The translations under genes and the position numbers were made by a program. A stretch of 57,309 nucleotides of DNA, from the NCBI GenBank assembly GCA_964500225.1, contig CAZCOA010000013.1, positions 1 to 57,309 of the forward strand, in the 5' to 3' direction. Positions 25,372 to 34,034 of this stretch are shown piece by piece; positions within the stretch are counted from its first letter, which is position 1, and each line of letters begins with the position of its first letter. The notes beneath the pieces are model-generated. The model had not been told where the DNA came from and searched no databases. It saw only the letters and a program-made list of their open reading frames with translations. This stretch comes from JAAYDY01 sp964500225 (GTDB lineage Bacteria; Planctomycetota; Phycisphaerae; FEN-1346; JAACEH01).

Positions 25372-27585
25372 GTGCGAACCTGGAGCCTCAGCCTTGTTCT
25401 TGCGATCCTGCTGCTGCAGGCCTCGGCCGTGCGCGGCCAGGGCGGCGACGCTGCACGTCCATCGTTGCCCGTCGAGCGGCCGCCGGCACCGTCGGCGTCG
25501 CGGCGACTGACCATGGACCAGGCCCAGGCATGGCACGGGCGGCACCCCCGATTGCTCCTGACCGCCGAGGACGTTGCCGCACTTCGTGCCCGTCGCACCA
25601 CCCAGCCCTACGACCGCATCGCCGAGATGTTGCTTCGCCGCGCCGACGAGCACATGGCCCTGGCGCCTGCCGACGTCGGCAAGGCGGCGGTGACAGGGCC
25701 GGACCCCATGCCGCACGTGCTCCAGCGGTTGGCGATGGCGGGTGTGCTGACCGGCGATCGCGCCTATAGCCGCAAGGCTATTGCGATGTTGGCGGCCCTG
25801 GGCGAGCAGGGCTACCCGCGGCGCGACCGCAGCGTGGCCGGGGCAGGGGACTTGGCCGTCGGTCTGGCCCTGGCCTACGACTGGACGTACCAGGTTATGA
25901 CGCCCGCCGAGCAGCGGACTATTCAGCGGCAGCTTGCCGCTCTGGCTGCCGAGATCCAGGCGTCGATGTCGCCCGACGGCGGCGCCTTCGGCAAACTGGC
26001 GGCCCAGGAAGGCATGGCCGGTCACCATGCCGTGGCGCTGGGCGGCGGCGGGCTGGGGCTGCTGGCCCTGGCCCTGCGCGGCGAGGCCCATTACCTTCAG
26101 AGCAACGCCTGGCAAGCCACCGCCGAGGCGTGCCTTCGCGCCTACTATCGCGACGCCTTCGGCAGCGACGGAGCGGGCATCGAAGGTTTCGAGCTGACCC
26201 TGCGGGCCCTCGGGGCGGCATTGCCCTGCACGATCGCGCTGCGGCAAATGGACGGCGTGGACCTGGCCTCTGCCACGGCCCTCGGCAGCGTGCCGGTCTG
26301 GGCCGCCTACGAGTTGCTTTCCGGGCCGGCCACCCTGCCGGCGGGCGAGTCGGGCGGCGACCTGGGGTCCCAGGACGCCATGGCCCTGATGTTCGCCGCG
26401 TGTCCCGATAACGATGCGCACGCCTGGCTCTACGACGTGACCCACGGGAGCCGCGGCAGGGCGTCCTTTGGCCGGGCGGCCGTCGGAAATCCGAGTTTCG
26501 TAGGTCCCGGCGCCGGCGACGTGATGACGCTCGTGGCCTACTGCGGCGCGCGGCCCGACGCCCAGCCGCCCGCCTTGCCGCCGGCAAAGCAGTTCCCCTC
26601 GGCCGGTCTGGCCTACTTCCGCAGCGGCTGGGGCGACCCGGCCGGCGATGCGGTGGTTGCTTTCCGCTGTCTTCCGCGGCCGCACCTGGGCCGCTGGCAC
26701 TTGGACGTCAACCAGTTCATCTTCCACGCATACGGCTGGGGTTGGGCCATCGACAGTGGACCTGGTTGGGACGTGATCGACGCCGAGCCGACCCTGACGG
26801 CAACGGTGGGCGTGGCGGCCCACAACCTGTTTCAGATGGACGGGCGCGAGGCGGCCGCTCCCTGCGGTCGCACGCTGGCGTTTTTGGACGACAACGCAGG
26901 CTGGGGCCTCGTCATCGGCGACGGCAGCAATGCCATGGGCGTCAAGACGTTCCGCCGGTATCTGGTTGTCGGCAAACGCGACGGACGGCCGCGCTACGTC
27001 GTCGTGATCGACGAGATCGACCCCGCCCCCGTGGGCGAGGCCGCCGCGACCCCCGGCGAGCCTCCGGTACACCAGTACCGTCATTTCCTGCACACCGGCG
27101 CGGGCAACCGCGTGACCCTCTCCGGCCGCGTAGCCACCCTGACCACCCCCGACGGCGGCACCGGCCTGTTTGCCGTGGTCTCGCCGCCCGAGGCGACGCT
27201 TAAGGTCGCCGACTTCCGAACGCACGCCATGGGCACGCACCCGCGGATCGAGGTGCAGCACGCGACGGCAGGCCGATTCTACTTCGTGGCCGTCCTGATT
27301 CCCCGCGCCGCGGGGGACGAGCGGCCCATTGCCGTCCGCCCCGAGGGCCGCCCCGGCCCGGCCATCACCTTTCGCGTTACGGCCGACGGCGTGACCGACC
27401 GCGTCTGTGTCCTGACCACGCCCGAAGCCCGGCCGCCGGACGGGTTCGGCACGGCCCGCCACCGCCTCCAACTGTCCCGCGGCGACCTCACGCAATCCCT
27501 TCTGTTCGACCTGGAAGAACCCGGCCACGACGCCCCGTCCGCCGCGGATTCCACACCCGACGCCAACCCCAAACCAGCCCCCTGA
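25372..27585 (+). CDS. Secreted heparinase II/III-like polysaccharide lyase family protein
   Basis: A 737-residue exported protein. A signal peptide (LSLVLAILLLQASAVRGQ, about residues 5-23) is followed by HPRLLLTAEDVAALRARR, the usual entry of alginate-lyase-like alpha/alpha toroid domains. The toroid includes GDLAVGLALAYDWTY and GHHAVALGGGGLG. The C-terminal beta-sandwich carries the heparinase II/III motif HLDVNQFIFHAYGWGWAIDS followed by VAAHNLFQMDG. The family cleaves uronate-containing polysaccharides by beta-elimination. The substrate here is unknown, and no sulfatase or transporter lies next to it. The GTG start at 25372 follows AAAGGA. Confidence 0.82.
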   Translation: MRTWSLSLVLAILLLQASAVRGQGGDAARPSLPVERPPAPSASRRLTMDQAQAWHGRHPRLLLTAEDVAALRARRTTQPYDRIAEMLLRRADEHMALAPADVGKAAVTGPDPMPHVLQRLAMAGVLTGDRAYSRKAIAMLAALGEQGYPRRDRSVAGAGDLAVGLALAYDWTYQVMTPAEQRTIQRQLAALAAEIQASMSPDGGAFGKLAAQEGMAGHHAVALGGGGLGLLALALRGEAHYLQSNAWQATAEACLRAYYRDAFGSDGAGIEGFELTLRALGAALPCTIALRQMDGVDLASATALGSVPVWAAYELLSGPATLPAGESGGDLGSQDAMALMFAACPDNDAHAWLYDVTHGSRGRASFGRAAVGNPSFVGPGAGDVMTLVAYCGARPDAQPPALPPAKQFPSAGLAYFRSGWGDPAGDAVVAFRCLPRPHLGRWHLDVNQFIFHAYGWGWAIDSGPGWDVIDAEPTLTATVGVAAHNLFQMDGREAAAPCGRTLAFLDDNAGWGLVIGDGSNAMGVKTFRRYLVVGKRDGRPRYVVVIDEIDPAPVGEAAATPGEPPVHQYRHFLHTGAGNRVTLSGRVATLTTPDGGTGLFAVVSPPEATLKVADFRTHAMGTHPRIEVQHATAGRFYFVAVLIPRAAGDERPIAVRPEGRPGPAITFRVTADGVTDRVCVLTTPEARPPDGFGTARHRLQLSRGDLTQSLLFDLEEPGHDAPSAADSTPDANPKPAP

Positions 27586-27725
27586 CTCATTTTCAGGGGA
27601 TTCCTTCAAACAAGCCAGCCAATGCGTGCGTGATAATACAGCATACGCGCTCGTTTATTACATCGGCCGCGTCTCGCGGCGCCCATATTTCGTGGGTCAT
27701 TTGTCCACAAAAAGTGACGCGTTTT

Positions 27726-27754
27726 TTGACCGGTTTCGAGATTCGTGCTATATT
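27726..27754 (+). promoter_or_regulatory. Strong candidate promoter of the PEP-CTERM gene
   Basis: TTGACC at 27726-27731 and TATATT at 27749-27754 with a 17-base spacer, the best sigma-70 match in this part of the window. Transcription would begin about 90 bases before the PEP-CTERM start, which has GGAGGGG as ribosome-binding site. Confidence 0.7.
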
Positions 27755-27851
27755 TGTATTGACACCGGGGATTACACATCGCGTCGCGTCATTCTGAAAT
27801 CCCATTTTGGACGTCAGTACACCACCCAACACGTCTTTCGGAGGGGTACCT

Positions 27852-28832
27852 ATGAGGTACATCGCAAGCTTGGCTATCGTCTTGTTTGTGGCGACGGTCG
27901 GCCAGGCAGGGCTCGAGTATTCCGGAGCCGATCTGTCGGTCGGCGGCGCCGGTACGATGACCATTGCCGCCAAGAACGGCTCGACCACCCTGTGGGAGCT
28001 GGACATCGTCCGGGCGGCGACCGGCGGAACGAAGTTCCTGCGTTTCGTGGACGCGTCCGGATACAATTACGCGTCATCGAATGTCCTGGGTTTCGGTCTG
28101 TGGAACATCCAGAACAATGGTACAGCGACCATGACGAGCTGGACCGAAATCGAGAAGTCGGCCAGCCGCTATGTCTTCGAGACCACCCACACGGAAGGGA
28201 CCTACTTCCAGGTGACGACCCGGTACACAATCAACATGAGCGATGCCACCGGGACCTCCTGGACGGCGGTGAACACGGTGACGAACACTGACGCGGCTGC
28301 CCGGACGCCCTACGGCCTGATGAACTGGCGGCTTGGCCTGAACGCTGGTACGGGATACCACAGCACGAATGGTTATACTCTCAACGGCACCAGCGGCATG
28401 GCCGACCGGTACCAGAGCAACGGGGTGGACGTTGGTCCGTGGCTGGTCAACGAGAACGTGGACTTTGGTGCGGCCGGCTTAGTCCCGACCGACACGCTTC
28501 ACGGCCGCGCGACGGTGCTGGACAATGCGGCCTCGCAAAGCCTGGGCATGACGGCAGGGTTGGTCTTCGAGGTCGGTAGCGACACCATTGCATACTACCC
28601 GGCCGCAGGCATCGGCAATGCCGAGAACAACGCATCCTACACGACGTTGTTTATCGAGGCGACGCCTCGGGAATTCATGGGCACGAAGCGTGCGGATCAC
28701 GTGGCTCTTCAGCCTGGCCAGTCGTACGTCGGCAACATGTACCTGAACACGAACATCGTGGTTCCTGAGCCGGCGACGATGGGGCTTCTGGGCCTGGGTC
28801 TGGTGGGCCTGGTGCTTCGCCGGAAGCGGTAA
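27852..28832 (+). CDS. PEP-CTERM sorting-domain protein
   Basis: A 326-residue secreted protein. A signal peptide (YIASLAIVLFVATVGQA, about residues 3-19) leads to a beta-rich body with many T, N and G residues (VNTVTNTDAAARTPYGLMNW). The end is a full PEP-CTERM signal: VPEPATMGLLGLGLVGLVLR followed by RKR, read by an exosortase in the membrane. No exosortase gene is in the window. The function of the body is not recognisable. The strong promoter and ribosome-binding site suggest high expression. Confidence 0.88.
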   Translation: MRYIASLAIVLFVATVGQAGLEYSGADLSVGGAGTMTIAAKNGSTTLWELDIVRAATGGTKFLRFVDASGYNYASSNVLGFGLWNIQNNGTATMTSWTEIEKSASRYVFETTHTEGTYFQVTTRYTINMSDATGTSWTAVNTVTNTDAAARTPYGLMNWRLGLNAGTGYHSTNGYTLNGTSGMADRYQSNGVDVGPWLVNENVDFGAAGLVPTDTLHGRATVLDNAASQSLGMTAGLVFEVGSDTIAYYPAAGIGNAENNASYTTLFIEATPREFMGTKRADHVALQPGQSYVGNMYLNTNIVVPEPATMGLLGLGLVGLVLRRKR

Positions 28833-28843
28833 GTCGCAACTCC

Positions 28844-28865
28844 CACGTCGCCGTATGGCGGCGTG
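28844..28865. terminator. Hairpin between convergent genes
   Basis: CACGTCGCC (28844-28852) / GGCGGCGTG (28857-28865) with loop GTAT, one G-T pair, 12 bases after the PEP-CTERM stop. There is no T tract, so it may be only a weak or RNA-stabilising element. Confidence 0.3.
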
Positions 28866-28942
28866 ACGGTTACCGCGGGTCGGTCCGAGTGCGTGCGGGC
28901 CGGCCCGCTGTGCTTTGCGCCCCGTGTACCCGCGGCGATTTC

Positions 28943-30175
28943 TCAGAACTCTTCGGCGACGCGGCGGACGGTACGGACCCAACGGCCGACGCGCGTCGGG
29001 TCGTTGCAGAACGTGTGCGTGTCCTTCAGAATCATCTCCACGCAACAGCCCTTGGCGATCCGCAGCGTCTCGCGCGTGACGCGCTCGACCTCGTCCCACG
29101 CCGGGGCCGGGGCGCAGACCATGGCAGGATTGGGTTTCCACGAGAAGATCGCGCGGCCGCGGAGTTTTGCGGCGGCGGTCTCGCGGTTGCACCATGGCGA
29201 CACCGACACGCGGCGCAAGTGCGGCACATGCTCCAACAACAGGTCGAAACGCTTGTCCAGCGGTTCGCAGCATCCGTAGCAGACCAGGCCGAACCGCCGC
29301 ATTAGCGGCAACTGGTACGGCAGGATGAACTCGGCAAACTGATCGGGGCCGACGCCGACGGTCTCCTGGCTCTCGGCAAGGCACCACATATCCCTGGGCC
29401 GCACGACACCGTCGAAGTCGGCCGCCGGCAGCTCGTCGGTGCACCCGACGCCGCCGGAGCCGACGTAGTCGTCGGGTCCGTTGTTGAGGGACAGCACGCC
29501 GGCCTCCTGGCAGACGTCGATCAGGTGCATCATGTCGTCGCGCAGCAAAGCCATCATCCGGTGCAGGAACTCCGGGCGGTCGTACATGTCGAACATGATC
29601 TGGTCGAGGCCGCGCAGAAACACCAGGTCCTGCGTCAGGCCGACGGTCCACCAGAGCATGCCGCCAAGGCGGACGTCGAGCAGGTCGCCGAACAGGTCGG
29701 CGGCCAGGGCAAGCCGCCGCTCGGTTTCCTCGCGGTCCACCTCGACGGAGCGGATGTGGAGCTTGTCGAAATCGGCCTCGGCCTTCACGGGCGGATCCCA
29801 ATGGAACGAACCGGCCTCGTCGGTCCGGTCTCGGCGCTCCTGAAGTCCGAAATCGCCGACGCGCACCACGGGCCGCACGTTCAGCCGCCGCGTGATCGGC
29901 CAATCGTCGCCGATGTGGTCGATGCGAAACACCGTGCACCGCAGGTGGTGCTCCCACTGCCGGAGGACCGGGTCGCTGCACACGCACAGCGACTCGGGCG
30001 CCAGTTCTCGCCAGCCGCCCTCGGGAAAGGCAAGCACCATGGGCCGCTCGGCGTCGAGGCGGTTAAACCGCCGCCACAGGTCGGCCAGGTGGGTCTGTGC
30101 CGGGTCGGCGGCGGCCTCGGCCACGCGGGCCGCCAGACGCCTCAGGGTATCGCGTTCGTTTGGTGCGATGATCAC
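28943..30175 (-). CDS. Uroporphyrinogen-decarboxylase-like (URO-D fold) protein
   Basis: A 410-residue protein of the URO-D/methyltransferase superfamily, which includes heme-pathway HemE and corrinoid-dependent methyltransferases. Visible segments are TLRRLAARVAEAAADPAQ, GMLWWTVGLTQDLVFLRG, QIMFDMYDRPEFLHRMMALL, GLVCYGCCEPLDKRFDLL and VSVSPWCNRE. The cysteine pair in CYGCCEPLD is typical of the methyltransferase branch rather than HemE. GTG at 30175 is chosen because AGGAG lies nine bases upstream; the open frame has an ATG at 30313 but would then read through the operator-like repeat. The protein is divergent from the photolyase. The substrate is unknown. Confidence 0.72.
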   Translation of the reverse strand: MIIAPNERDTLRRLAARVAEAAADPAQTHLADLWRRFNRLDAERPMVLAFPEGGWRELAPESLCVCSDPVLRQWEHHLRCTVFRIDHIGDDWPITRRLNVRPVVRVGDFGLQERRDRTDEAGSFHWDPPVKAEADFDKLHIRSVEVDREETERRLALAADLFGDLLDVRLGGMLWWTVGLTQDLVFLRGLDQIMFDMYDRPEFLHRMMALLRDDMMHLIDVCQEAGVLSLNNGPDDYVGSGGVGCTDELPAADFDGVVRPRDMWCLAESQETVGVGPDQFAEFILPYQLPLMRRFGLVCYGCCEPLDKRFDLLLEHVPHLRRVSVSPWCNRETAAAKLRGRAIFSWKPNPAMVCAPAPAWDEVERVTRETLRIAKGCCVEMILKDTHTFCNDPTRVGRWVRTVRRVAEEF

Positions 30176-30202
30176 GGCCTTCTTCTCCTGCTGTCGCTTG
30201 TG

Positions 30203-30225
30203 GTGTTGAACACCACATTCAACAC
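30203..30225. promoter_or_regulatory. Operator-like inverted repeat in the URO-D/photolyase divergent region
   Basis: Perfect eight-base arms GTGTTGAA (30203-30210) and TTCAACAC (30218-30225) separated by seven bases. A second overlapping palindrome GTGGTG-N5-CACCAC covers 30200-30216. It sits 28 bases upstream of the URO-D-like start and 170 bases before the photolyase start. The size and spacing fit a binding site for a dimeric repressor; no regulator gene lies adjacent. Confidence 0.4.
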
Positions 30226-30395
30226 ATTCTATGCCGCATCCGGCCGCACCGATACAATCATGCCTGACGAGGCAGAGGGGCGGCATGGCCAAGAAAGCGG
30301 GGGGCAGGCCCATGATGTCGGCGTGGCCTCATGAAAGCGGCCTGACAAGAACAGACGGCCGGGCGTGCGAAGAGAGTGTGGAAGGGGAGGGTTCT

Positions 30396-31868
30396 GTGGC
30401 GACGGTTTCAGAGGTTCGGATTCGCGACACGCACTTCCGCCCCGTCCGCGGCGACGGACGATGGGTGCTCTATTGGATGACTGCCCATCGGCGGGCGGCA
30501 TCGAACGTCGCGCTGGACCGGGCGGTGGGGTGGGCGCGGCAGCTCGGGCGGCCGCTCGTTGTTCTTGAGCATCTGCCGTGTGGCCGGCGATGGGACACGG
30601 ACCGCTCGCACGCCTTCGTGCTCCAGGGGATGGCGGACAACGCGGCCGCCATGGCAGGCGCTGCGGCCCTGTACTATCCGTATGTGGACCGCCGCGCCGG
30701 CGACGGCGAGGCTTTGGCGGCGGCCCTGGCTGCCGAGGCGTGCGTCGTGGTGGCCGACGAGTTTCCGGACACCACTCATGCGGCCCTGGTGGCGCGTCTG
30801 GCGGCCAAGTGTCCTGTGTTGGTGGAAGCCGTGGACGCCAACGGAGTCCTGCCGCTCGCGGCGGCGGATCGGGCCTATCCGACGGCCCATGCCTTCCGCC
30901 GGTTTCTTCAGCGCACACTGCCCCAACATCTGGACGAACGGCCGCAGGCCAACCCTTTCGCGCGGCTTGTGCTGCCGACGTTGCGGTCGTTGCCGGCGTC
31001 GGTGACGCGTCGCTGGCCGCGAGCCTCGCCGAGTTTGCTACGCGGCAGCCGAGCCGCGCTGGCCGAGTTGCCGATCGATCACACGGTGGCTCCGGCGGCG
31101 ACCACCGGCGGGCGCACAGCCGCGCTGCGACGGCTCAAGGCGTTTGTCGCCGAGCAGTTGGCGCGCTATGCGGACGACCGCAACCATCCGGACCTCGACG
31201 CCACGAGCGGACTGTCGGCCTACCTGCACGCGGGGCACCTTGCGGCCCACGAGGTGGTTCAGGCGGTGCTCGACAGTCAGGAGTGGTCGCCGCAGCGGCT
31301 GTCGCGACGGGCCACGGGCAGCCGCCAGGGATGGTGGGGCGTCGGGGCATCGGCCGAGGCGTTTCTCGACCAGGCGGTCACGTGGCGCGAGCTCGGCTTC
31401 AACATGGCCTGGCATCGCGAGGACTACGACCGTTACGAAAGCCTGCCGCCATGGGCGGCGCGGACGCTCGGCGATCACGCCAGCGACCGCCGCGAGTATT
31501 GCTACACGCTGCGCGAGTTCGAACAGGCCGGCACACACGATCCGTTGTGGAACGCCGCCCAGCGGCAGCTCGTCCGCGAGGGACGGATGCACAATTACCT
31601 GCGGATGCTCTGGGGCAAGAAGATTCTCCAGTGGACCCGGCGGCCGCAAGAGGCCCTGGAGGTGATGATCGAGCTGAACAATCGCTATGCGCTGGACGGC
31701 TGCGACCCGAACTCGTATGCCGGCGTGTTCTGGGTGCTGGGACGGTACGATCGGGCCTGGGGGCCCGAGCGGCCGGTATTCGGCAAGGTGCGGTTCATGA
31801 GCAGCGACAACACGCGACGCAAGGTGCGCGTGAAGGACTACCTGGAACGCTACGGTGACGCAGAGTGA
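30396..31868 (+). CDS. phr: Class II deoxyribodipyrimidine photolyase
   Basis: A 490-residue light-driven repair enzyme that splits cyclobutane pyrimidine dimers using FADH-. The N-terminal alpha/beta domain starts at VLYWMTAHRRAASNVALDRA. The C-terminal FAD domain carries class II signatures: YLHAGHLAAHEVVQAVL, EGRMHNYLRMLWGKKILQW and NNRYALDGCDPNSYAGVFWV, then GRYDRAWGPERP. The GTG at 30396 with GGGGAGGG just upstream gives the family length; an open frame continues upstream to 30231 but is low-quality sequence. Class II photolyases occur in scattered bacteria including Planctomycetes. Confidence 0.93.
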   Translation: MATVSEVRIRDTHFRPVRGDGRWVLYWMTAHRRAASNVALDRAVGWARQLGRPLVVLEHLPCGRRWDTDRSHAFVLQGMADNAAAMAGAAALYYPYVDRRAGDGEALAAALAAEACVVVADEFPDTTHAALVARLAAKCPVLVEAVDANGVLPLAAADRAYPTAHAFRRFLQRTLPQHLDERPQANPFARLVLPTLRSLPASVTRRWPRASPSLLRGSRAALAELPIDHTVAPAATTGGRTAALRRLKAFVAEQLARYADDRNHPDLDATSGLSAYLHAGHLAAHEVVQAVLDSQEWSPQRLSRRATGSRQGWWGVGASAEAFLDQAVTWRELGFNMAWHREDYDRYESLPPWAARTLGDHASDRREYCYTLREFEQAGTHDPLWNAAQRQLVREGRMHNYLRMLWGKKILQWTRRPQEALEVMIELNNRYALDGCDPNSYAGVFWVLGRYDRAWGPERPVFGKVRFMSSDNTRRKVRVKDYLERYGDAE

Positions 31869-32019
31869 GGAGCCATCGATGGTCGGACGGTTTCTGCTGC
31901 TCGGCGAGGACAAGGTGCAACGAGCACGGCGCCGGCCGGTCGCGTGGAGCCACTGGTGATGCCATGCCGTGGGGCTGGGTGCCTGCGGTCGCGGTACTGT
32001 ATGGTCGCATGCGCGATGA

Positions 32020-33306
32020 TCACTCGTGTCGCAGGGCGACGATGGCGTCGAGCTGCGCGGCCCGCGACGCCGGATAGATGCCGAACGCCAGGCCGATGAC
32101 GACGGAAATCGAGACCGAGACCAGAAGCGACCACGCGGTGACGACGGTCTTCTGATTGGCGAAGTACTCGATGCCCCAGGCGATAAAGTAGCCGGCGGCC
32201 AGCCCGATGAGGCCGCCGAGAAACGAGATGACGACCGTCTCGACGAGGAACTGCATGATGATGTCGCGTTTCTTGGCGCCCACGGCGCGACGGACGCCGA
32301 TCTCGCGCGTTCGCTCGGTGACGCTGGCGAGCATGATGTTCATGATGCCGATGCCGCCCACCAGAAGGCTGATGGCGGCGATGGCGCCGAGCATGATGCT
32401 GAACCGGCGGCCGGCCTCTTCAGCGGCGCGGATTTGCTGCAGTGGCACGGTCATCGTGTAGTCGGTCTTCTTGTGGTACCGTTCGAGCATCGCGCGCACG
32501 GCCCGCGAGGTTTCGAGCACCTGGGACACGTCGTCGCAGCGGACCTGGATTTCGTGGAGTTCGACGGTCTCCATCGACTGGCTTCCGGACTCGATGTTCG
32601 TGATCGTCTCGCCGAACCGGGTCCGGGCGGTTGACAGGGGAATGTAGATTTCCAGGTTGGCGTCGGTCTGCTTGGCCTCGGCGGCGCCGCCGTTGGCTGA
32701 GGTGCTCGGCGTACCGCGATGGGCCATGACGCCAACCACCCGATAGTAGGACGAGTCGATGCGTATGGCCTTGCCGACGGGTTTCTCGTAGCCGAAGAGC
32801 CGGGCGGCCACTTCGCTCCCCAGCACGCAATGGTTATACTGCCGCCGCTCGTCCAACTCCGTCAGAAACCGCCCGCCGGCCAGGTCCGCATGGGCAAGGT
32901 CTGATGCCCACGGCACAGTGCCCACCACATCGGCGCGCACGGAGCGGTGAAGGTACCGGACGGTGCGCGAGATGCGCCGTTGCGGCACCACGACCTCGAC
33001 GTGGGGCAGGGTGCTCTCGATCCGTTCGGCGTCGGAGTATCGCAGGCCGTACTCGATCGCGCGGCTGCCGCTGGAGGAGGAGGCGACGTCCGTCGGCTTC
33101 ACACTGCGCAGAAGGATGTTCGTGGCCCCGAGTCGGCGGAACTGCTCCTGGGTTTCCTGGCTGGTGCCCTCGCCGATGGCCAGCATCGAAATCACCGCAC
33201 TGACGCCGCACAGGATGCCCAGCATCGTCAGCAGCGAACGCAGCGCGTGCTGTTTCAGGCTGCGCAGGCCGAGGCGGACGATTTCGAGGCTCTTGTAGGG
33301 AAGCAT
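32020..33306 (-). CDS. MacB/FtsX-type ABC transporter permease
   Basis: A 428-residue permease with the MacB topology: one N-terminal helix (SLLTMLGILCGVSAVISMLA), a large periplasmic domain (about residues 50-290) and three C-terminal helices with SLLVGGIGIMNIMLASVTER, TREIGVRRAVGAKKRDIIMQ, the coupling segment, and FLGGLIGLAAGYFIAWG. This fold uses mechanotransmission rather than substrate passage through the membrane. It is the last gene of the minus-strand operon TolC-adaptor-ATPase-permease; 47 bases separate it from the ATPase gene. Confidence 0.93.
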   Translation of the reverse strand: MLPYKSLEIVRLGLRSLKQHALRSLLTMLGILCGVSAVISMLAIGEGTSQETQEQFRRLGATNILLRSVKPTDVASSSSGSRAIEYGLRYSDAERIESTLPHVEVVVPQRRISRTVRYLHRSVRADVVGTVPWASDLAHADLAGGRFLTELDERRQYNHCVLGSEVAARLFGYEKPVGKAIRIDSSYYRVVGVMAHRGTPSTSANGGAAEAKQTDANLEIYIPLSTARTRFGETITNIESGSQSMETVELHEIQVRCDDVSQVLETSRAVRAMLERYHKKTDYTMTVPLQQIRAAEEAGRRFSIMLGAIAAISLLVGGIGIMNIMLASVTERTREIGVRRAVGAKKRDIIMQFLVETVVISFLGGLIGLAAGYFIAWGIEYFANQKTVVTAWSLLVSVSISVVIGLAFGIYPASRAAQLDAIVALRHE

Positions 33307-33353
33307 GACGTTGACTGACGCTGCGGCGCATCCTGCCGCCGCTGTCGATCTCC

Positions 33354-34034
33354 TCAGTGTTCGGTGATACGATCAATCCGGCCGTCGCTCAGATGCACCT
33401 CGCGCTTCGCGCAGGCCGCCACGTCGTTTTCGTGTGTCACCATGATGATGGTACGGCCCTGTTCGTTCAGCCGCTCGAACAGAGCCATGATCTCGTGCTG
33501 CGTCGCCGAGTCGAGGTTGCCCGTCGGCTCGTCGGCCAGGATGATCAGCGGATCGTTGGCCAGGCTGCGCGCAATGGCGACGCGCTGCTGCTGGCCGCCC
33601 GACAACTCATTCGGCCTGTGCCGCAGCCGCTCGGCCAACCCGACCTCCTCGGCCAATTGACAGGCCTTCTCGCGGCGCCGGTGCGCCGGCACCCCCTGAT
33701 AGAACAGCGGCAACTCGATGTTCTCCTGCACCGTGAGTTGCGCGATCAGGTTAAAGCTCTGGAATACGAAGCCGATGTACCGGCCGCGCACGTCGCTGAG
33801 TTCGTCATCGTCCATCTGGGCCACGTCCTGGCCGCCCAGAAGGTACTGACCCGAGGTCGGCGTGTCCAGACACCCCAACAGGTTCAGAAAGGTGGACTTG
33901 CCCGAGCCGCTGTGGCCCATGACTGCCGTGTAACTGCCTTCGTCAAAGGTCAGCGACACGTCGCGCAGGGCGTGAACCGTCTCGGGACCCACACGGTAAT
34001 CCTTGCAGAGATTGCGGACTTCGGCCAGGGTCAC
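33354..34034 (-). CDS. MacB/LolD-type ABC transporter ATP-binding protein
   Basis: A 226-residue ATPase. Walker A GHSGSGKST is at residues 40-48, the signature is LSGGQQQRVAIARSLAND, Walker B is LIILADEPTGNLDS and the H-loop is IIMVTHEND. The YIGFVFQSFNLIAQLTVQEN segment is typical of the LolD/MacB type. Here the ATPase and permease are separate chains, unlike E. coli MacB where they are fused. The start overlaps the adaptor stop by four bases (ATGA). Confidence 0.95.
   Translation of the reverse strand: MTLAEVRNLCKDYRVGPETVHALRDVSLTFDEGSYTAVMGHSGSGKSTFLNLLGCLDTPTSGQYLLGGQDVAQMDDDELSDVRGRYIGFVFQSFNLIAQLTVQENIELPLFYQGVPAHRRREKACQLAEEVGLAERLRHRPNELSGGQQQRVAIARSLANDPLIILADEPTGNLDSATQHEIMALFERLNEQGRTIIMVTHENDVAACAKREVHLSDGRIDRITEH

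Noticed and set aside
28844..28865. Bidirectional terminator between the PEP-CTERM and URO-D-like genes
   Set aside because: The hairpin is good but has no T tract on either side, so I kept it only at low confidence.
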